Below, in pieces: positions 53,101-62,900 of a stretch of 64,000 nt of DNA. The number at the start of each line of letters is the position of its first letter. Positions within the stretch are counted from its first letter, which is position 1. The stretch is from the NCBI GenBank assembly GCA_034509495.1, contig CM067507.1, forward strand, positions 35,375,346 through 35,439,345. The letters are read 5' to 3'. Under the pieces are notes generated by a model. The model searched no databases. It saw only the letters and a list, made by a program, of their open reading frames with translations, and was not told where the DNA came from. The translations under genes were made by a program, and so were the position numbers. Source of the stretch: Acestrorhynchus altus. Taxonomy: Eukaryota > Chordata > Actinopteri > Characiformes > Acestrorhynchidae.

Positions 53101-54250
53101 CGTTTCAGAACCCGTATTGGGTGTTCTAAACTTTTGACCGGTAGTTTATATCAGTAGATCCTCTGTCGTACTGGAAGTTCTACACAAAACAAACAAACAT
53201 GGCTCCTCCATTGTTGTCAAAGAAAAGGACAGCTACACAAGGTGTGTTACCGTAACACACGTGTGACAGTGAACACATCGGTAGTTACGCTGACATTACA
53301 CGGACTGTTAATATGTAACTACATAGCTGTAAGACACAATATAGCGTGGAAGCGCTCAAACACGCGTCTGGCTAAATAAATAAATACTGTTTGAATAAAA
53401 CATTCTCAGAAAGGCTTCGATTGTGGCAGAGAAAGCGCTGCAGCGCTGAGGGGTTAAATCAAAAGAGACAATCTGTCCAGCACAGACATGAGTTTAGTTA
53501 AAGGACAGCTTCAGCCCTTTTGTGTCGATGGGAAAAGAAAACCTCCAAGCACAAACAAGTGGCCCTGAAAGCCTGCAAATGGCCCGGTGATTGCTCCCGC
53601 CATGAACACGAGCAAGGCCTCAAAACCCAGCAGTGATTGCTGGGCTTCTATCCTCTCAGAGCGGCCAGGCGGGGAATTCAGGAAGGTGGACAAGAGCTGG
53701 TAAATTGGGTTTTAAGTGCAGTTCAGGCTGGGACTAGCGCTGGGGGCTTGGACACAAGTGCTGGGCTGTGGGTCTGGTTTTAAATGAGGGATGACAGAAC
53801 TGAGGATGAGGACACAGAGTGGACAATGACGTGGCTGAAACGAGCATCTTCTGCCTTAGAGATCACACTTGTAAAGATTAAGGTGGACAGAAAAAGACAA
53901 CGCAAAAAAAAAAGCATACGGGCCCGCGTTCAAACAAGCAAGGCCCCTTTTTCCTGCCAAAAAACATGAAGACAGACATGCTTTCATGCAGGCTGATGCA
54001 GCTCCGCTGTAGGATCAGGCCGTGTGTGCTTTGGCTTTATGCTGCGCGAGACGCTGAGAGGAATATGAACTGATAAAGTGCATTATCCCTCCCTGCAGAC
54101 TTCCCAGGAACCCGGAGCAGGAAGATGTGACTTGACGTGGCGGCACTCGGGAAAGGCTGCATTCCTCGCCAAAACAAGTGATGATAATTTCACACTGGAT
54201 GTATAGCTCTCTGTAAACGCTGCAGAGCGACGCTACACACAAGTGAGTGT

Positions 54251-54313
<63 letters not shown>

Positions 54314-54607
54314 GACAGGAGACCAAAAGAGTGAGTGTGAGACATGAAGAGATTAGAATAGAGGGGGAAAAAAAGAATGCGAGTGAAACAGCAAGAGAGT
54401 GACAGAGCCAGACAGAGAGAAAGACAGAGAGAAATGTAAAAAAAGAAAGAATGAGAAACAGAGACAAAAGACCACGAGAGTCAAAGAGAGTAAGCAGGGA
54501 GAGATTAGAAGAAAGAAAAAAGTGTGAGTGAGCCTTAGAGAGAGAGAGACAAGGAGAAGAGCAGAGGAGGATGAGAGAGAGATTGAAAAAGAGATCATCA
54601 GAAGAGG

Positions 54608-54638
<31 letters not shown>

Positions 54639-54865
54639 AAAATATAAAGATAAAGGTGGGACTGGACGTACGCAGTTTCCCTGTTTTGCTGCTGATGGGC
54701 GTGGCCGCAGCGCTGAGCAGGGGGTCGGAGGAGGGGTCGAGAAAGCTGCTGGTGGTGCTGTGAGGTTTGCTGTGAGCTGCTTCAACCTCTGCTGGTGCCA
54801 CCTCCAACGGAGGCCTTCTTTGCTTGCTCTTATCCAGCAGCTCCTTCCCAAAGAATGCCTCCTGC

Positions 54866-54939
<74 letters not shown>

Positions 54940-57900
54940 TTTCAGTTCACAGATTTCTTACTCACACATCTGAGGTTTTCCATACATACAAACATTTAAA
55001 GGTCCAAACACAGACAACCAGCCAGGACATGTACTGTGTCAGAAGTTTGTGTCCTCCGTCCTCTCAGGGTGGTCGGCGTGCCACAATAAACAATACTGCA
55101 AACATGACCTTTTGCACGGCGTCGTTCAGCTCTCGCCCCCGGAGACAGACCAGCTGTGGTCCTCTCTCCCGGAATCCAGCTACAGATAGAAACGGTCCAT
55201 TTTTCTTGTATTTAGATTTTCCCGTCAGGTCCATTCATCACATTTCTGCATGTCCAAACATTTGCGGACATGCCTTGTAATGAATGCAGCGCTACTTTAA
55301 TTGCTGCCAATAGAATAGGACCGTCTAGAGCAGTTTAACTACCACACGCCAATTGGCACTACACCTACTGCCGGCCGTGGAGTAGGGGGGTCTAGAGCCC
55401 CCCAGCGTTGAGCTGTGGAGCGGTGGATGTGTTACTCCAACATAAGCGATACTCTTTAATATTCCTTGATTTCAGAAGAAACACTGAATGAGCAGGTGTC
55501 CAAATACTTTTGTCTATACATATTGTACATAAACAAATGTTTACCCCGTGGGTCAGAAAAGTTCCAGAACAGCAATTACTCCACAGACCAGGCTTCAGTG
55601 ATCTACAGTCACAACAACAGCCTAATGATGTTAGGACTGATACACCAGGCACGCTCTTTAAACAAACCTTCAAATGCACACAGAGACGTAGGAGCGCCAG
55701 CCTCGCATGTGCTCCCTGGCTAAGTAAGTTTGTAGCGCTTGGCCATATCTAACAGCTCCAAACTATCAATCTGACTACTCCCCGCTGCGCTGAAACATTA
55801 AAAGCCTAATGCGCTGGGATTTAAATAATTGATTAAAGTCATGTCTCTGGTGAGGACCTTTAAGTTTAATTTGAGGCTTGCAGAACAAGAAAAGCCCAAA
55901 GTGACAGCTGGTGCACTTAATGCATGGCTGGCTCGCCAGCGCTGAGCATGAGGATCTGTTCGAAAGCAGCAGTGTGGAGTCCCTGCACAGGCTCCGCAGG
56001 CTCGCCCGCCACCGCAGGCGCAGAGGAAATCTGCTCATGTTAATGCCAAGCCAAAGACCTGCTCTGCAGGGACACCTTGTAGTTTGATGAACGCAGTGAT
56101 GAATAGCTTATGCTCATATCTAAAGGTCTGCTGCTTTCTTCCACTTTGACACACAAAATAAGACATTACGACGTTTGTGGACGTTCCCTGAAGCCTCATA
56201 ATTCAGCAACCATTATAAACTGATCTAGAACTACTTTAAAGGTCTGATTCAGGTGTGATTAGAGCGTGATGGACTGATGTCATGGAGGTGTACGGGTTCC
56301 GTTTGGCGTCCCGCAGCACTCTCAATGCTCAACTGGAGAGGACCAGGAAGTGTTGTGATCTGGTGGACATTCCTGGGAAACCCTTGCTGTGTGTGGGAGC
56401 GTTATCCTGCTGAAAAATGCCAGTTAGAAGCCCTGCCACGAGAGGCAACACACGGGACCACAGGATGTTGAGCAGCTATTGTCCCTCCTATCACTACTAC
56501 ATGGTGACCAACTGTCGTATGCGATGCTCCTCATCAAGGCAGCAACACTGGGCCAGTGTCGCTCCACAGCAAAGGCAGGAATGAAGCCCTCGTCACAAGG
56601 TATCTGATGATTAGCTGAAGATACTCTTGGACCGGAGTTCTGCGCTCTTGTGAATCACTCTGGATAAGAGTGGTACAAATGTAAGTTCTCAAATTCTCGA
56701 GGAAGCATGAAACCTGAAGCTGAAGTACCTGAAGATACGATGGGAAGGCCTCCTCTAGTTTGGTCTTCTTTTTCCTGTATCTCTTCTTGACTTTCTCCAA
56801 TGGTTCGGGAATAGCGGGCGTCTCGTCGACAGGGGTGTGCGGCTCATTCCAGCCTGGGCAAAAAGAGAGACAGAGGGAATCAAAATGTTAAGCAAAACAG
56901 ATTCATATCTTATAGCAGGATGAACAAGTTCATGTATATGAATCTACTGGACACCATGAGTGTCCAGATATTAAAGTCAAGTCCAGATTAAAACAGGAAT
57001 TTCAAGGTTGATTTAAAGTATTTATCTTTATTTACATGAATGTTTATTCATATTAACACACATTAATAAACTATATGAATCCACATAAACATGTCTTTTA
57101 CAGATTACTGGACACCAACCCAGTTTGAGGCTAGTATATTATGACTGACGCCTGCAGTGAGATCCTTGCCAAATGGTAGGTTCGACCAATTGGAGGGAGG
57201 GTTGCTGTCCTCTCAGTGTCCTCTTAGTGCACCCACTTCCCTACCTCCCAGTCAGCCTTCTCCCTTGTGTTAATTAGTATGCTGTTTGCTAACCTACATG
57301 GTGCACCAGCCTCTAGGTGCCACAATGGAGTCCCTGAGCTTCTACATGTGTAGGCGCTAAGAGTGTCAAGTCTATATTTGCTGCAAATTCATGAGATGAT
57401 CCAGGATTGTTTGGGAACTGTGCAACAAACTGGACAGAGAACCACCATACCTTCCTCCTTCCCCAGGGGGTTCTCTGTGAGTGACCCAGTAGAATCCTTC
57501 CTGCTCAGGGATCGTTTGGCTTTGCCTTGCCCAGTCTTGCTCCTCTGGCGAACCATAAACCCACCAATACCTGTGGAAAAGAAAAGGGTGGGGACCCCAA
57601 AACACCCAAATGAGTTGACAAGCAGGTGCAAGGAGGAACTCCAAACCTGGATGATGGATGCAGTCAGGGATTAATAATGTGGGACACTGACAGTGAAATC
57701 CTGACATTAATCTCCATTATTCAGGATGACGCATGAGCTGCAGGCCAGCGGCGGGGGTGATTCATCTTGGCTCTCCGCTATGCTCTCCAGTCCAGGAACC
57801 ATTTCAGGTGAGCCTATTTCGGGCACGCAAGATCGGCACAGTCCGTCCCGCCTGAACCCTCCTGCCTCTTAAACACTCTTACAAAGCGTCTCCTGGCCAC

Positions 57901-59945
57901 AGGAGAGACTCTCCAGCTGATTTATGGAGGGGGAAATGAAGATATGCCTGCTGTTCCTCCAAAATATCCATAAGAGAACAGGGAATTCAGCCTGGCAGTG
58001 CAAAGCAACTCTATAAAAAGCATCTGCCAGAATTCTTTTAATTAAAATAGCTGACAATTAACTTGGCCTTTGGTTATTTTCTGGCTGTAGAAGATGAAAG
58101 ACAAGCACAAACTGCCTGAAGCTCCAAACTGCCATCATCAATACCCCGTCGTCTACAGTACAACATATTCACCGCATCCCCAAAAACACTATAACTGCCT
58201 TTAACCGGCAAATCAGCTCACGCCAGGTTCTCGCTACGTGATTTTAGATCGTTGAGTCGTCAACGGGTCAGAGAAAATTCGGTTTGACGCTGGCTTGGTT
58301 GCTGTGTGTGAACTGTGGAACAATGCAACTCAAGAGCTGGCCGGGTGACAGGTACCACTGACCTCATAAGTGGGGTAGACGAACAGGCTGAGGGGCTTCG
58401 TGCAACAGCTGCTACAAATCACAATGCCACATAGCCAAATGGGCACATTACATGGACAAAAGTATTGGGACACAGTCACTTGATCTCCAGCTTATCAATA
58501 CAAGTACCCTTAAAATGCTTGTTCCACCCTAAACTAGGGCTGGGCGATACGACTAATAACTCAATCATCTCAGTAAGAGAAATGGCGATACAATTTGAGT
58601 ATCAGTATCTGTAACAGCAGAAACACATCACACCGTATTTTCAAACCGTAACCTTTAATTACGAAGTTTCTACGACATAATCTGAACAAGACTGTACTCT
58701 GCAAGGTGTCGTCCCTCCAGAAACCAAACCGTTTCCACTGAAACGACCCGCTCACACTCCTTTTTTTGGAATTAAATCGTACACTGACGGTAACCTGCGT
58801 AACAGATGCAATATTGCATTATGGGTCGTTTTGATACCTTGCACAAAACATCACAATGTAAATCACAATTTACAATATATTGCTCAACCCTAGAATAAAG
58901 ATTCAGGACTGTGATGTAACAGTTTTGGAACTGGCCTGTTTCAGCTCTTCTTTGGATGCAGGACCAGTGTTTGAGGTTCATGGTTTGTCAACTATTATTG
59001 TTCTAGGTTCTAGGGCTCTTTAAGAGCGTGCCATTTGGGACAGTCTTCTGCAATTCAGACAAATCTGATGACTTTTAGAGGCCTGAATAGCAGCCGTATC
59101 TCCAGGTAGGAGAGTGACAGCCATCCACGTGGCAAGAAATAAGTGCAGAGCCGAGCTGCATCTATGTTCACGTGCGATAATGGAGATCCCTCTGGGGAAG
59201 AAAAATTAACACCGTCATTTTAGGCAGACCGGCTCAACAGCGGACGATAAGACACCAGCAGACGTGGCACTCTTACAGAGAGCCTATATCACTATAGGTA
59301 TTTTCCAAAATGTTTAAAGAAAGTAGAGATTACTTCTCCCAGCTCGGAGCCAATGTTCCTTTTAGCAGCAGGAGCTCTAAAGAGCAGAGCACTGTGGGAT
59401 GCTATTTAGGGTCCGGAGTGTGCAGCCGCACTATTTCACACTCCAGCGGAGCTGTCCTTTCAGATAAGTGCACCTCTACTTCCCTCTCCTTTCCTCATCC
59501 CCCCACCTCATTTCCTTCTTTACCAGGCCAACTCTTCTCCCACTCGCCATCCCTTTTCCCTTCCTTTCACTCGTTCCCTGCCAGTTCTACTTCTCTCCAT
59601 CATTCCATGCTGCTCTCCTTTTTCCATCTCCACCTTTCCCTCCTCACCCCCCCTCCCCACACTCTCTACGGGCCCTTCCTTTATCTCACCCTCCTTTGCT
59701 AGTCCCTCTCACTTCATCCACATTCGTCTCTCCTTTCACTCTCCAACTCTCTGTATACCTTTCTACTTTCTTTCTCTCTCCCACCCCATCCTCTCATCAG
59801 TCTCTCACTCCTCACCCGGTCTGTAGGGTTTCCTCTTCCTCTTCTTCATCCCATCGATGCTCTCGGGCCCCTTCATCTCCTCTTCGTTGGGCTCTCGCTC
59901 TGGGCTCGAGTCAGACTTCACATCACAGTCCATGTCCCCTTCTGC

Positions 59946-59981
<36 letters not shown>

Positions 59982-62900
59982 ACATGATCACACTTCAAAC
60001 AAGATTAATATGCTGTAAAGTTGATTTTTCACACTTTCAGAATGAGAGTGTCCATCTTTGGGGCCACAATTCTCCGGGGCTTTAACACAGTGGTCTATCA
60101 TTACCGGACCCTCTATGGCTTTGATGGCAAATCCCCAACACTTGCAGCTGAAGTGAATAATTATTAGCTTGTTAAAACTATGTGAAGGGCTGGGACGGTG
60201 TTAGACGGAACGGGGACAGAGGGTTCTCGTGTTGGATGGGCAGGCGCCAGACCTGTGCAACATGGAAAAAGGGTCAAGCTGTTATTGCCCAGGAGCATCT
60301 CTGAAACACCAAAGTACGTGGAAGCTCCTGGTCAGTGCTGGTGGGTAATAATTCAAAAAGAACAGGTTGGGTTTCCAAGGCTTGGAGCAATGAAGGACAC
60401 TGTGGCTCAAGTCATCAAAAGGTTTGATTGTAGACACATGACCTCTATCCATCAGCAAAAGCAACTACAATGGACACGCAAGTGTCAGAACTGGACCTTG
60501 GAGCGATGGAAGAAGCAGTGCTGGGTCCAGGGAGTCCTGCTCTCTTTTGCATCACTCGGACAGTTGAGTAAGAATCTCTCACATTTCCAAATCAAGGCAA
60601 GATGTAGTCAAACGTGTGAGCGTGGAGGTCCAGTGCGGGAGTGTGAGGGTTAAAGTGCTTCTTGCCCCTGCCTGCCCTGCTGCAGCTGGGCCCTGATAGA
60701 TGGACCAGTCATTAATTCAGTTAGATCAGGCCTGCCTCTCATCACTGCGACGCCAAGGCAGATACAATTTGCTGACTGCTGTTTTCAAAGCCTTTCTTCA
60801 CTCTCCAAGTCAAATTCATTACACAGCTAGAAGCTCCCCACCCCCATCCCATCTACATCTCCTCTCCACCCACCTTCAATCTCGCTTTCTTGCTCTCTGT
60901 AGTATTCAAGCTGCATATCGTACCCTTCCCTCCTTTCAAACAACTGTGTGGTGTGTGACGGTGGCAAAGCTCTGCTGGTCTGTGTTCGGCAGTACCTGCT
61001 GCTGAGCTGCCTGGCAGAAACCTATTTTTAAGATATCATACGTAACCGTGCCCACAGGACGCTGCCCACAGGACGCTGCCCACAGGAAACTGGATATTTA
61101 TGGTTGGTGAACTATTCTCGAGCCAGCACTGACACAGAAGTCTAAAAACTCCAGCAGCACTGCTGCGTCCGATCCACTCGTACCAGCGTGACGCACACTA
61201 ACACACCACCACCATGTCAGTGTGACTGTAGTGCTGAGAATGACCCACCACCCACATAATAGCTGCCCTGTGGTGGTCCTGTGGGGTCTTGATCATTGAA
61301 GATCAGGGTGAAAGGAGGAGAATAAAGTCTGCAGAGAAACAGATGGTTCATCTGGAACTATCTGGAAAGTGCTCCTGTGTGGTCAGTAGTCTACTGTGTT
61401 GGTCATCCTCTAGTCCTTCATGGATATTTCTAGTTGGTGGACTGTTCTCAGTCCAGCAGTGACACTGAGGGGTTTAAACACTCCAGCAGCACTGCTGTCT
61501 GATCCATTTGTACCAGCTTTCAGAGACAGTATTTTACTGATCTGTATATACAGGTGTGAAGGGCACAGCCGAGCAAGCTGTTACCAGATATTTAATGACG
61601 TGTTCTGTATTTTGTACAGGATGTTGTCGTTTAGAAACAGGGGAACTGAAGTGTATACACACAACACCAACTGTTCTGTATATTAACTGTATTTTCATGT
61701 AGATAATAGATTACTTTCATTGATTTTCACACTTTATTCACAATGAAAAAGTACAGATGACTGCGCAACACACCCCTGCATACAGTAAAGTCAGTGTAAG
61801 ACCCTAAAACGACTAAAACCTCTTTAAAAGTACGTATATCACCCCGACAGGTGCCAGGTTTCCCGTCTGTTTGCAGTGTGGTGTGTATAGAGTTGACGCC
61901 CTTGCTTTGAGGGGTACCAGCAAGTTTCTTCTCAAGTGGACAAGGTGCATCATTTAGAGGGGCACCTCCAAGGTTCACCAAGGACAGAGGGCAGGATTTA
62001 CTACTAGCAGCCCCAGGGGCCTCAAAGTTAAAGCAAACATTAAAGCCAGCCCACCTGATTCACGTGTCAAACGGGTCGCCCCGCCGAGCCAAGCACCCGC
62101 ATTAGATCTTACTAATGCATCTACCTCTCGTTCTTCAGGTCAAAGCAACCCATCCTGCAGCCTCTCTAGGTCCCTCTCCCTCTCTCGCCGCTGATTAGAG
62201 TCCAGAGTTAAGCTTTCTGAGACGCCCTCTTGCCAAAACCGAGTGAGAGACTGGCCTGAAGTGCTGCGAAAGTAGCTCGCTCTCAATCACGCTCAGAAGA
62301 AATGGTTTAAAACAGTCATGACGATGGTTTCTGAATACAGCCAAAAGCCACTTCATCCAAAACAAAACCTCAAAGGTTATTTCATTAGATTGCATAAGCG
62401 CCAGGAGCAGTTGGGTAGAGCAGAAAAAACAGTGCTGCACACTGATCTTCACATCAATGGAAACATTTCAATATTGCTCAAAGACACAGAGCTGAAACAG
62501 ATACACACACCTCCATACACACACACACACACTATAGTCATTCATGCCTGCCCTATGGGAAAACTGCAACTCCTGACACTGTCCCTCGTCCCCCTCCAGA
62601 CACAGATGGCTGTTTTTATTCAGCATAAAAGATGGGGTGATGAATATACATGCACTAAGCCATCACATAGGAAGCTGCATTACTGACTCACTCATGTAAA
62701 TAACTAATCAGCCAATCATGTGACAGCAGTGCGATGCATAAAATTAGACATATAAGGGTCAAGAGCTTCAAGTAATCTTCATATGGAGAGGAAATAATCT
62801 TGATTGTTGTTGTCAGAAGGACAGAACTCCTGAAATGTCTCGATAGTTCCTCAGAACGGTGGAATGACAAACACGTCCAGCGAGGGCAGATCTGAGACGC

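Noticed and set aside
53520..53700. Candidate conserved enhancer in a kmt2c intron
   Set aside because: It looks complex and unique, but conservation cannot be judged from one sequence.
54015..54938. 307-codon - strand open frame rich in Cys/Val and Ser/Leu
   Set aside because: It is made of (CA)n and (GA)n tracts and overlaps E6 in the wrong frame. It is low-complexity chance sequence.
59310..60085. 130 and 205 codon + strand frames rich in Ser, Pro, Phe and His
   Set aside because: They lie over a pyrimidine-rich intron, E3 (antisense) and a microsatellite. No protein family resemblance.
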